A DNA stretch of 64,000 nt from Candidatus Daviesbacteria bacterium. GTDB taxonomy: Bacteria > Patescibacteria > Microgenomatia > Daviesbacterales > UBA10151. Both the position numbers and the translations under genes were made by a program. A model generated the notes under the pieces. It was not told where the DNA came from. It did not search any database and saw only the letters and a program-made list of their open reading frames with translations. The stretch is from NCBI GenBank assembly GCA_028687915.1, contig JAQTZF010000001.1, positions 310,001 through 374,000 on the forward strand, in the 5' to 3' direction. Positions 55,970 to 64,000 of the stretch are shown here, one piece after another (within the stretch, counting starts at the first letter, position 1; each line of letters begins with the position of its first letter).

Positions 55970-56971
55970 TTAATCTATCTTTATAGCAGGTACGAGTGCT
56001 GTAAAGAGCGGACCTTCAAAAACATAAACTGGTTGAAGATATGGTGTGTATTCTTCTGATTCAAAATATGCTAAATATGCTTTGATGATAGAAACCTTTG
56101 CATTAGTAGGTACTTGCGTAATGTAACCCTGACCTAATTTTAATTCTTCAAAAGCATTTTCAATTGGCTGTAAAGGATAGGTGGCAAAAGTTGTTTTATC
56201 GATTTGCCAATAAGTATAATTTACTTCAGTGAATCGGTTAGATTCATTATTAGGATTAGAAGTGGTTGCATTAACTAAACTAGCAGACGTTGAAGATGTT
56301 ACTATCGGGACACCGTCAAAATCTGCAGGCCAAAGAGAAACAAGCGCGGAGTTGGAATTATTTGGTATGTTTTTATTGTATGCAACCTTACTCCTTCCGG
56401 TATTTAAATCATCGTTTGATACTCCATTCATTTTGAGTAAATCTTTAAAGGCGTTAACTAATTGATCTGGATTAATAAAAGTTGTATCTATTTTTGCAGA
56501 AGCGGTAGCAACTTGCTTCTGAAAATTAAAATTTCCGCTAATTAAATCAATAATAAACTTGCCATTTGAATCATCTTTATATTGATAAGTAGTGGGATTT
56601 AATACTTCTCGTGACCCATTAAAACCAAATTTACCGGCTAACTTTTGAGATTCATCAGGTGCAAGTAGGGAAACAATATTTGCTCTTGGAATAAAATAAA
56701 CTTTAATAATTTTGGGCATCTGTAAAAAACTACCAGTTTCTGTATCCAGGGAGTATGAGTAATTTGATGAAGAAACGATGGATTTTGGAAAAACAATTTT
56801 TGGCAAGGTTCCAAATTTTAGATTTGGTTTTTCTTCAACAATTGGTAGAGTGGATTGGTAATAGTTATACCAGACACGATAACCAATTGCAGTAACAGTG
56901 CCTAAAATAAGTAATGCAGTAAAGGTTAATACACCTCGCTTGGTAATAATTGCAACTTGAGTTAATGTCAT
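55970..56971 (-). CDS. Membrane-anchored extracytoplasmic protein, unknown
   Basis: 333 residues: one membrane segment (about 15-37) and a beta-rich extracytoplasmic part with Ser/Asn-rich stretches. TATAAT lies 12 bases before ATG. Convergent with the carboxypeptidase gene. No family recognised. Confidence 0.65.
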   Translation of the reverse strand: MTLTQVAIITKRGVLTFTALLILGTVTAIGYRVWYNYYQSTLPIVEEKPNLKFGTLPKIVFPKSIVSSSNYSYSLDTETGSFLQMPKIIKVYFIPRANIVSLLAPDESQKLAGKFGFNGSREVLNPTTYQYKDDSNGKFIIDLISGNFNFQKQVATASAKIDTTFINPDQLVNAFKDLLKMNGVSNDDLNTGRSKVAYNKNIPNNSNSALVSLWPADFDGVPIVTSSTSASLVNATTSNPNNESNRFTEVNYTYWQIDKTTFATYPLQPIENAFEELKLGQGYITQVPTNAKVSIIKAYLAYFESEEYTPYLQPVYVFEGPLFTALVPAIKID

Positions 56972-57061
56972 GGCAGTAAGTTCATTATACAGGAATTAAG
57001 AGTAGACTGGTATAAGCGGAGCTTGAAAACTCATTATATAGCGAAGCTTTCAAACTTCGTT

Positions 57062-57067
57062 TATAAT
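57062..57067 (+). promoter_or_regulatory. -10 box TATAAT, leaderless start of gltX
   Basis: Seven bases to ATG at 57075; no Shine-Dalgarno. Confidence 0.55.
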
Positions 57068-57074
57068 ATCAGTT

Positions 57075-58535
57075 ATGGAAGTACGTACAAGAATAGCACC
57101 ATCGCCAACAGGTTATGCCCACTTGGGTACGATTTATCAGGCAATGTTTGATTTTTGTTTAGCTAAGAAGGCTAAAGGGAAATTTATAGTCAGGATTGAA
57201 GATACAGATAGAGCAAGATTTGTTGAAGGAGCGGAAGAAGTTGTGTTTAGTGCTTTAGAATGGTTTGGTCTGACCCCGGATGAAGATCCAATAAAAGGTG
57301 GGCCTTTTGCTCCTTATAGACAATCTGAAAGATTGGATATTTATCGAAAATATGTAAACCTGTTACTGGAAAAAGGCCATGCTTATCATTGTTTTTGTAC
57401 GAAAGAGAGATTAGCAGAACTAAGGATTTCACAAGAAAAAGATAAACTCCCTCCTATGTATGATAAATGTTGTTTGGGGCTTAGTGCAGATCAAATAAAA
57501 GAAAATTTAGACAATAACATGCCCTATGTAATTAGAATGAAGATTCCAAAATCAGAAGTTATAAAAGTACACGATTCATTAGTGGGAGATATTGAATTTG
57601 ACAGTAATCTTATTGATGACCAGGTGCTTTTAAAAGCTGATGGATTTCCTACATATCATTTAGCTGTTGTTGTAGATGATTATTTAATGAAGATAACAAA
57701 TATAATCCGGGGTAAAGAATGGCTCCCTTCTACACCAAAGCATATTTTGCTTTACCGGTTTTTTGGATGGGAGGATTCTATACCAAAGTACACACACTTA
57801 CCGGTTATTTTAAATGCTGATGGAAAAGGTAAGTTATCAAAAAGAGATGGACATGCATCTGTTGACTTCTATAAAAAAGAAGGTTTTTTGCCTGAGGCAA
57901 TCTTAAATTATTTATCAAATATTGTTTGGAATCATCCTGATGGTAAAGAAATTTATGATTTAAAGGAGCTGGAAAAGGCAATTGATATTAACAGTCCAAA
58001 GATCATTAATATTACTTCACAAGCTCCACGTTTTGATTTAAAAAAATTAGAATGGATGAATGGGGAATATATTAGAAAAATGAGTGATGAAGATTTAACT
58101 AAAAGATTAGAAGACTTTTTAGTAGATCATCCTGCTCCTGAAATAATAGCTCCTTTAGTACCTCTTGTTAAAGAAAGAATAAAGAAATTATCAGATTTTA
58201 TTCTCTTAACTAATTTTATTACTGAAGCACCAGAATATGATATGGAAGTTTTTAAAAGAATTAAGGTTGAAAACCAAAAAGACGTTTTACAAAACATCTA
58301 TGAAGAATTACAAAAAATGGAAAAGCCATGGAAGTCTGAAGTGTTTGAAAAAACATTTAAAGATTTAGCACAAAAACTGGATATAAAGGCAGGGGATATG
58401 TTTCAACTTATTAGAGTTGCTGTTTCTGGTCAATTAGTGACACCTCCTTTGTTTGAAAGTATACAAATTTTAGGTGAAGAGGAAACAATAAAAAGAGTTG
58501 CAAGCGTTGTACAAAAGTATCCACTTTTTGATTAG
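57075..58535 (+). CDS. gltX: Glutamyl-tRNA synthetase
   Basis: 486 residues, class I: HIGH-type motif in PSPTGYAHLGTIYQA, KMSKS-type motif KLSKRDG, and the RIEDTDRARFVEGAEE signature of GluRS. C-terminal helical anticodon-binding domain. Charges tRNA-Glu and, in organisms lacking GlnRS, tRNA-Gln. Followed by murA 27 bases downstream. Confidence 0.95.
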   Translation: MEVRTRIAPSPTGYAHLGTIYQAMFDFCLAKKAKGKFIVRIEDTDRARFVEGAEEVVFSALEWFGLTPDEDPIKGGPFAPYRQSERLDIYRKYVNLLLEKGHAYHCFCTKERLAELRISQEKDKLPPMYDKCCLGLSADQIKENLDNNMPYVIRMKIPKSEVIKVHDSLVGDIEFDSNLIDDQVLLKADGFPTYHLAVVVDDYLMKITNIIRGKEWLPSTPKHILLYRFFGWEDSIPKYTHLPVILNADGKGKLSKRDGHASVDFYKKEGFLPEAILNYLSNIVWNHPDGKEIYDLKELEKAIDINSPKIINITSQAPRFDLKKLEWMNGEYIRKMSDEDLTKRLEDFLVDHPAPEIIAPLVPLVKERIKKLSDFILLTNFITEAPEYDMEVFKRIKVENQKDVLQNIYEELQKMEKPWKSEVFEKTFKDLAQKLDIKAGDMFQLIRVAVSGQLVTPPLFESIQILGEEETIKRVASVVQKYPLFD

Positions 58536-58550
58536 TCGTGCGTAAATTGA

Positions 58551-58556
58551 TATAAT
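58551..58556 (+). promoter_or_regulatory. -10 box TATAAT, leaderless start of murA
   Basis: Six bases to ATG at 58563; no Shine-Dalgarno. Confidence 0.55.
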
Positions 58557-58562
58557 TAACAA

Positions 58563-59819
58563 ATGGCACAATATATTATTGAAGGCGGAAATAAACTTAA
58601 AGGTAGGGTTAAAATTTCTGGTAATAAAAATGAGGTTTTGCCTTGTTTAGCTGCATGTTTATTAACAGAAGAAGAAGTAATTTTAAAGAATGTTCCTCAG
58701 ACTGCAGATGTTGAATCATCTTTGGCAATATTTCAGGATCTTGGTGTAGGGATTTCTAAAGAAGATGGCATAGTTAGAATAAACTGTCAAAAGATTAATA
58801 AAACAGTTTTAAAAACTGATTTAGCAAATAAGCTAAGAGCTTCTATTTTGTTTGTTGGTCCTCTTTTGGCAAGATTTGGTAAAGTGGAATTTCCTCATCC
58901 AGGTGGTTGTGTAATTGGTAGAAGAAGTATTGATACCCACTTAGATGGTTTTAAACACTTAGGTTTTAAATTTAATATACAGGATGTTAATAAAGGGAGT
59001 AGGAATGGAGCAGATTTTAAAGATCAAGAAATATTTTTAGATGAACCATCTGTTACAGCAACAGAAAATATGATTTTAACATCTACACTTCTTCCAGCTG
59101 TCACTACTGTGAAAAATTGTGCTGTTGAACCTCATGTTGTAGGACTATGTAAAATGTTAAAAAAGATGGGTGCTGAAATAGATGGGATAGGAACACAAAC
59201 AATAAAAATTAGTGGTGGTAAAAAACTTTCAGGATGTGAATACACAATTGGATTAGATAATGTTGAATTCGGAACATATGCAATAGCAGCAGCAGTTACT
59301 AATGGAGAAATTGAAATTGAAGGAGATGATCTTGATGGATTGGAGCCAATTATTAGACCATTTGAGAAAATGGGAGTTAAATTTGAAAAAACAGATTCTG
59401 GGATTAAGGTTTCTGCTGGTTCTTTAAAGGCTGTTCCACAGATACGGGTGAATGTGTGGCCTGGCTTTCCAACAGATATGATGAGTGCTGCCATAGTCCT
59501 GGCAACTCAATCTAAAGGAGTAACACTTTGTCATGATTGGATGTATGAATCAAGAATGTTTTTTGTAGATAAGTTAATTACAATGGGAGCCAATATAACT
59601 TTAGCAGATCCACATCGAGTTATAGTTTCAGGATGCAGCAAGTTAAGAGGTAAGAATTTGGATACACCAGATCTTCGAGCAGGAATGGCTCTGGTATTGG
59701 CAGCTTTAAGCGCAAAAGGCACAAGTGTGATTAATAAAGCAGAACTCATTGAACGTGGTTATGAAGATGTGGTTTATAAACTAACTGAACTCGGAGCTTC
59801 TATAAAAAGGGTAGAATAA
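58563..59819 (+). CDS. murA: UDP-N-acetylglucosamine 1-carboxyvinyltransferase
   Basis: 418 residues with the two-domain EPSP-synthase-like fold: GGNKLKGRVKISGNKNEVLP at the N-terminus and HPGGCVIGRRSIDTHL, which carries the active-site Cys (fosfomycin target). Catalyses the first committed step of peptidoglycan precursor synthesis, PEP transfer to UDP-GlcNAc. Together with the carboxypeptidase it shows the host makes a conventional wall. Confidence 0.96.
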   Translation: MAQYIIEGGNKLKGRVKISGNKNEVLPCLAACLLTEEEVILKNVPQTADVESSLAIFQDLGVGISKEDGIVRINCQKINKTVLKTDLANKLRASILFVGPLLARFGKVEFPHPGGCVIGRRSIDTHLDGFKHLGFKFNIQDVNKGSRNGADFKDQEIFLDEPSVTATENMILTSTLLPAVTTVKNCAVEPHVVGLCKMLKKMGAEIDGIGTQTIKISGGKKLSGCEYTIGLDNVEFGTYAIAAAVTNGEIEIEGDDLDGLEPIIRPFEKMGVKFEKTDSGIKVSAGSLKAVPQIRVNVWPGFPTDMMSAAIVLATQSKGVTLCHDWMYESRMFFVDKLITMGANITLADPHRVIVSGCSKLRGKNLDTPDLRAGMALVLAALSAKGTSVINKAELIERGYEDVVYKLTELGASIKRVE

Positions 59820-60158
59820 TTAACCCAATTTACTTACAAACCAATTTAAAAGGGAAAGAACAATTCCAAAAAGAAATGCTGACCAGAAACTATCAATTCT
59901 AAATCCTGGCACAATGAGTGTTGCCAGCATAATTAATACAGCGTTAATAATTAAAGTAAAAAGTCCTAAGCTTAAAATATTAATGGGTAGAGTAAGTAAT
60001 AAAAGTATTGGTTTTAAGATAGCGTTAATAATTCCTAAAACAACTGCAATTATTAAGGCAGTGTAAAAGTTATCAACATGAACACCTTTGTCCTGGAAAA
60101 GATAAGCAGCCATAAAGATAACAAAACCGCTAATGAGCCAATTCAGGATTATCTTCAT
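59820..60158 (-). CDS. Four-helix membrane protein, phage-holin-family-4 type
   Basis: 112 residues with four membrane segments; GIINAILKPILLLLTLPINILSLGLFTL matches over two helices the common small membrane family annotated as phage holin family 4/DUF360. Found in many bacterial chromosomes, so not evidence for another prophage. TATCAT (60165-60170) lies 6 bases before ATG. Confidence 0.8.
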   Translation of the reverse strand: MKIILNWLISGFVIFMAAYLFQDKGVHVDNFYTALIIAVVLGIINAILKPILLLLTLPINILSLGLFTLIINAVLIMLATLIVPGFRIDSFWSAFLFGIVLSLLNWFVSKLG

Positions 60159-60207
60159 ATATAAATGATAAACAAAAAAGGGTTAAAAAACAACTACTTT
60201 TGAAGTG

Positions 60208-60474
60208 TTATTTTAAGGATAGAGCAAGAAGTTTATCTTCTGCAGTTTTTTCTAGACGCTTTTGTCTTGCCATTTCCTGTTCGTTTTTAAGCTCAATTCT
60301 TTTAGATGTTCTTTTATCAATTTCATCCTGACAAACTTTGTTTGAACAACGGTATGTATTTTGGGTCATGGGAGCAAAGCTGCGTTCTGATTTTAACGTA
60401 GTGGTTTTTTGCAAGACTAAATCTTCCCCACACTGATTGCATTTACGAACGATATCTGAAGATGAATTATTCAA
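60208..60474 (-). CDS. Zinc-ribbon protein
   Basis: 88 residues: CNQCGEDL and CSNKVC form a zinc ribbon, followed by a charged helix (EIDKRTSKRIELKNEQEMAR). TTG start at 60474; TATACT lies 9 bases before it. Function unknown. Confidence 0.7.
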   Translation of the reverse strand: MNNSSSDIVRKCNQCGEDLVLQKTTTLKSERSFAPMTQNTYRCSNKVCQDEIDKRTSKRIELKNEQEMARQKRLEKTAEDKLLALSLK

Positions 60475-60505
60475 CGTTTTGGTAGTATATCACATTTAGG
60501 CACTT

Positions 60506-60673
60506 TTAGCCAGAGGAAAGTTTATATCCAATAAATATGCCGATTATTGCGCCAATGCCACTAGTTAATACGCTTATATAAGAAATCATATCACCTCCAA
60601 AAAGAACTGGTAAATAACCTCCTAAGCTTGAACCAATAAACATACCTAAAAAAATAAGGAACTTTGAGTTCAT
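60506..60673 (-). CDS. Small glycine-rich membrane protein
   Basis: 55 residues with two membrane segments rich in small residues (FLGMFIGSSLGGYLP, SGIGAIIGIFIGYKL), of the type seen as tiny conserved proteins in CPR genomes. Leaderless or weak start. No function known. Confidence 0.65.
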   Translation of the reverse strand: MNSKFLIFLGMFIGSSLGGYLPVLFGGDMISYISVLTSGIGAIIGIFIGYKLSSG

Positions 60674-60720
60674 AATTATTTTTTACTCTTTATATTACAG
60701 AATTATTGTATCACAGAAAA

Positions 60721-62205
60721 ATGTTAAGATTATTTATGATCAAATTTATCAAACAGATACTTAAAAAGCACTATCTTTTCATTATTATTTTTCTGATTGC
60801 GCTTATCTTACGGCTTTATCGTATTGATTATTTAACTACATTTGGAAGAGATCAAGGTATAGATTATTTATCTATTAAAGATATGATTATAAATCACAAG
60901 CTAACTTTAATCGGCATTAAGGTAAGTTTGGCAGACTTTTTTCAGGGTCCTGTATATCTTTATTTATTAGCACCTTTATTTTATGTAATGAAACTTAATC
61001 CTTTAGCTGGAGCATACACAGCAGTAATTATTTCATTATTTACTATTTTGATTCTTTATTATGTAGTTTTTAAAATGTTTAATGTTAGAGCAGCTAATTT
61101 AGCAACGTCTTTTTTTGCTGTATCACCTCAGTTAGTTGCTTTTGGAAATACACCTCTTTATCAAAATTTTACTCCTTTATTTATTCTGTTGGGAGTCTGG
61201 TGCTTATATCAGGCTTTATTGGTAAATAAAGAAAGTAGTCACAAGAGATATTTTTTTATATTTTTAACAGGAATTTTTATTGGAATTGGTTTAGAGCTAC
61301 ATTTTTTAATTATTACTTTAGCCTTGGCAGTATTAATATATATTATGGGTACTGGAAGTTTTATTAAAAGTATAATCTTTTATCTATTTGGATTATTAAT
61401 TTCACTTAGTCCAACAATTTTATTTGAATTAAAACATGACTTTTTAAATATTCATCTTCTGATTAATTATTTTAATAATAGTAAACAAATTTCTTTACCA
61501 TTTTTATCTGTATGGGGAGAGAGGTTAAATTATTTTGCTATTCATGATTATAACTATCTAATTATTGCGCCAGTATTATTATTTATCTTATCTTTAGTAA
61601 AAAATAATCAATTTTCTGTTAACTCCAATTTTTTAAAAAAGCTATCCTTAATTACATTTTTTATAATTTTTATATTTGCTATTAGTTTAAGTAGTTTTGG
61701 AACACATTATTTATTACCTTTATTGATGTTGTTGTTAATTATTATTTCTGTATATTTATCTTCATTGAGACCGAGTAAGTTTATAAATATTACTTGCTTT
61801 ATTTTTCTGGGTCTAAATCTTCTAATTACATTATCACAACTTAATAATAATCATGGATACTTTATGCCAGATGGATGGAGTCTTAAAAAGATAGATCAGG
61901 TTTCACGCATTATTATTGAGAGTGCTTCTATTCATCCTAATTATAATGTGGCTTCATTACTTGACGGGGACACAAGAACTTATCCTTTGCGCTTTGTTCT
62001 TTCTCTAAAAGGTAATGCTCCACAAGACTATACATCATATCCCCAAAATGATTATTTATATGTTGTAGATAGAGATGATATAAATAAAGTTATAAATTCC
62101 AATGTTTGGGAAATAAATTCAATGAAGCCTTTTAATATAGAACAAGCTTGGCAGATGGATGATGGTATTAGTCTTTATCTTTTAGCTAGAGTTAAGAATA
62201 TCTAA
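60721..62205 (+). CDS. Membrane glycosyltransferase, family 39-like
   Basis: 494 residues from ATG at 60721 (MLRLFMIKF); a TTG five codons earlier is less likely. About 11 membrane segments; the first loop has the acidic motif GRDQGID typical of GT39/ArnT-type lipid-linked sugar transferases. It would move a sugar from a polyprenyl carrier to a protein or lipid outside the membrane. Convergent with the DUF2079 gene (4-base overlap). Confidence 0.8.
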   Translation: MLRLFMIKFIKQILKKHYLFIIIFLIALILRLYRIDYLTTFGRDQGIDYLSIKDMIINHKLTLIGIKVSLADFFQGPVYLYLLAPLFYVMKLNPLAGAYTAVIISLFTILILYYVVFKMFNVRAANLATSFFAVSPQLVAFGNTPLYQNFTPLFILLGVWCLYQALLVNKESSHKRYFFIFLTGIFIGIGLELHFLIITLALAVLIYIMGTGSFIKSIIFYLFGLLISLSPTILFELKHDFLNIHLLINYFNNSKQISLPFLSVWGERLNYFAIHDYNYLIIAPVLLFILSLVKNNQFSVNSNFLKKLSLITFFIIFIFAISLSSFGTHYLLPLLMLLLIIISVYLSSLRPSKFINITCFIFLGLNLLITLSQLNNNHGYFMPDGWSLKKIDQVSRIIIESASIHPNYNVASLLDGDTRTYPLRFVLSLKGNAPQDYTSYPQNDYLYVVDRDDINKVINSNVWEINSMKPFNIEQAWQMDDGISLYLLARVKNI

Positions 62206-63626
62206 TTAGACTTAACTACATATTTAGAAAATATATATAATTCTTCTCCATATTTTTGAACTGTGTAATTTGAATCCTCCAAAAGTTGATCTTTTAAATT
62301 TTTTACACTGTCGTATCTTAACGGAGAAAATGCATTTGGTGTTTGTCCTGGTGTGAGGTTTAAAACTATATAATCTGGATTAATAACTTTGTAATCAGGT
62401 CTAAATGTTTTAACATTTTGATGAGATAATCTTCCAGCCAGATCATTTTGGGTATAGATTACACCATCTTTAGGTATATTTTTTAAAAAGTCATCGACAT
62501 ATCGAGAATATTCATTTTGCTTATAAAAGTCAGGATTATAAAATAGTCCTAATGGTCCTCTTAAAATAAAACGATGTAATACTATGTTAGAAAATATAAT
62601 TGTTAGAGCTAAAAGGGTAACTAATTTAGTATGTTTAAATTTATTTTCTAATATTTTAAAAATAGCTAATGCTCCAATAAATAATAAAGGAGAAAGGGGT
62701 GAATTATAATGCATTCCTAAATCCCAACGGGAAGAAAACGATGAAAGGACAAATCTTTCTAAAAAGTTTTCAAAGATTGCAGGAATAATTGTTATGTCAA
62801 AAATTGGTAAAAATCCAAAAGTTGCAAAAGAATATAACATAGTTTTGTATTTTAGATCAGGAAATAAAAAGGAGTTAATAAGACTAATAGGGTTATTAGG
62901 AAGGTTAGAACTAGAGTATAGATAAATACCTTGTGAAAAATAAGGAATAACTACTTTTAATGCCAAGTATCCCCAAACTAAGCTAATTAAAATTGTGAGC
63001 AGTGCTATTTTTTTGTTAGCTCTATCTTTAAGATATATGTATAAACCAATACCTACTCCCAGTCCGGCAAAAGATTCTTTTAAACCAAGTAATATTATTA
63101 ACATAATAAAATACCAAATCCATTTTTTTTGATAGATAAATAAAAATATTAACATCAAAGGTAAAACAGAAAGTGTGGTGTCGTGAAATTCAGAGATCAG
63201 AGCATTCTGCAGGCCAACATAACCTAAGAAAGCAACAATGAGTGCGAAAATAGCCAAATTACTTTTTAAAGTTTTTTTAGCTAAAAAGTAAGCAATAAGT
63301 GCTCCTATTCCCACTAATAAAGACTGAGCTATAAGTAAAATTTCTTGTCTATTTGTAAACCAATATAAAGGGGATAGTAAAAATACGCTGGGTGAGAAAT
63401 GACTTGCAAAAATCATTACGTTTTTATCTCCCAGTTCATGATGATCAACGATGGGTAATTGAAAATGAGCAACTTTCCAAATTGCTGAATCTATTACACC
63501 AAAATCATAATAGGCAGTTTGATGCTGCCAATATCTGTTTAAAGAAACTGTAATAGCTGCAAAAGTATATAAAACTATAAATAGAATAGTTAAATAATTT
63601 AAAATCTTACCAATATTTAATTTCAT
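62202..63626 (-). CDS. DUF2079 multi-pass membrane protein
   Basis: 474 residues, about 11 membrane segments, with the DUF2079 features DFGVIDSAIWK and HFSPSVFLLSPLYW in the first loop and SEFHDTTLSVLPL. Distantly related to GT-C glycosyltransferases. Coupled to the upstream NUDIX gene by a 4-base overlap. Confidence 0.85.
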   Translation of the reverse strand: MKLNIGKILNYLTILFIVLYTFAAITVSLNRYWQHQTAYYDFGVIDSAIWKVAHFQLPIVDHHELGDKNVMIFASHFSPSVFLLSPLYWFTNRQEILLIAQSLLVGIGALIAYFLAKKTLKSNLAIFALIVAFLGYVGLQNALISEFHDTTLSVLPLMLIFLFIYQKKWIWYFIMLIILLGLKESFAGLGVGIGLYIYLKDRANKKIALLTILISLVWGYLALKVVIPYFSQGIYLYSSSNLPNNPISLINSFLFPDLKYKTMLYSFATFGFLPIFDITIIPAIFENFLERFVLSSFSSRWDLGMHYNSPLSPLLFIGALAIFKILENKFKHTKLVTLLALTIIFSNIVLHRFILRGPLGLFYNPDFYKQNEYSRYVDDFLKNIPKDGVIYTQNDLAGRLSHQNVKTFRPDYKVINPDYIVLNLTPGQTPNAFSPLRYDSVKNLKDQLLEDSNYTVQKYGEELYIFSKYVVKSN

Positions 63627-64000
63627 AAAGATATGGGTATTTTGGAAATACTTACTGATTGAATTTTTTCATCATTATTTAACTTTGCAGTCATAAAAAA
63701 GAGAGATTTTTCTTCTACTAAATCCTTAAAGCAATAATTTAAATCATCAACTAACTCGAAATTGCTATCTAAAACTTTATCCTTATTTATCCAAATCAAT
63801 TTTCCATCATCTGTATTTTCTCCAAGAGGGATCTCTTTTGAGGTAATTTTAATCTTAAAAAAACACATAACCCAATCTTCGCTGTACCCACCCTCTAGTT
63901 TTACAATTCCTGCTAACTTAATATTTTCTGGAGAAACTTTGTAGCCTGTTTCTTCCTCTGTTTCTCTAATTGCAGCATCTAAATAATTTTCTCCTGGTTC
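63623..64000 (-). CDS. NUDIX hydrolase, N-terminus cut by window edge
   Basis: 125 residues up to the right edge. The NUDIX box is nearly whole: EPGENYLDAAIRETEEETGY (G-x5-E-x7-R-E-x2-E-E-x-G pattern). Such enzymes hydrolyse nucleoside-diphosphate-linked compounds. N-terminal strands lie beyond the window. Overlaps the DUF2079 start by 4 bases. Confidence 0.88.
   Translation of the reverse strand, partial: EPGENYLDAAIRETEEETGYKVSPENIKLAGIVKLEGGYSEDWVMCFFKIKITSKEIPLGENTDDGKLIWINKDKVLDSNFELVDDLNYCFKDLVEEKSLFFMTAKLNNDEKIQSVSISKIPISL

Noticed and set aside
59820..60158. Second prophage indicated by a 'phage holin' family protein
   Set aside because: This small membrane family is common in chromosomes, and no other phage gene is near.
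1..64000. Recoded TGA (Gly), as in Gracilibacteria/Absconditabacteria
   Set aside because: TGA ends many genes at family-typical lengths, for example aspS and the coupled ATGA junctions; reading through would spoil them.

Overview
The window is a piece of an AT-rich bacterial chromosome, most probably from the Candidate Phyla Radiation (Patescibacteria, with Microgenomates-like gene content), carrying an intact-looking prophage of about 37.5 kb. The assignment rests on the gene families seen (DUF4446, DUF3048, DUF5663 and DUF5679 proteins, secD and secF separated by two small genes, a short archaeal-type AspRS, many tiny membrane proteins) and is an inference. The standard code with TGA as stop fits every gene. 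Composition changes sharply at the prophage borders: 32 of 60 bases are G/C at 3241-3300, against 13 of 60 at 43081-43140.

Layout. 1-2999: a histidine kinase (cut by the window edge), a DegP/HtrA protease and the 5' part of comM. 2997-40468: the prophage, inserted in the Walker B codons of comM. Joining the two comM halves at the core TTTYTGRATGAA restores a 506-codon gene. Integrase and one small gene lie on + at the left end; everything else is on -. From right to left this gives an early module (sigma-region-4-like regulator, annealing-protein candidate, replication organiser, lysozyme-like protein, RusA, many small coupled genes), TerS/TerL, a cell-envelope module (small membrane protein, MltG, anchored nuclease), then portal, scaffold, SU10-like capsid and virion proteins, a 1723-residue polyvalent protein, a C39-type endolysin and holin-like proteins. 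No tail tube, sheath or tape-measure gene is seen, so a short-tailed (podovirus-like) virion is likely.

40463-64000 is host again: the comM 3' part, small envelope genes, an operon of DUF4446, DUF3048, HTH, secD, two small genes and secF, then a CCA-adding enzyme, a VTT membrane protein, recJ, an unusual divergent locus at 52059-53647, aspS, a D-Ala-D-Ala carboxypeptidase, gltX, murA, two large membrane proteins and a NUDIX hydrolase cut by the right edge.

The most striking regulation is at 52506-52846. Two divergent promoters share a -35 region, and each starts a short leader ORF followed by a terminator hairpin whose 3' arm carries the Shine-Dalgarno of the next gene. One leader has five consecutive aromatic codons and precedes a nucleotidyltransferase-fold protein. 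The other is packed with Leu/Ile/Val codons and precedes two small unknown proteins. Both have an upstream strand that can form a competing antiterminator. In an organism that probably imports its amino acids, this looks like starvation sensing rather than control of biosynthesis. The prophage has its own pair of matching promoter-plus-hairpin cassettes before the portal and the capsid operon. Many first genes, host and phage, have a -10 box only 6-8 bases before ATG, which implies leaderless mRNAs.
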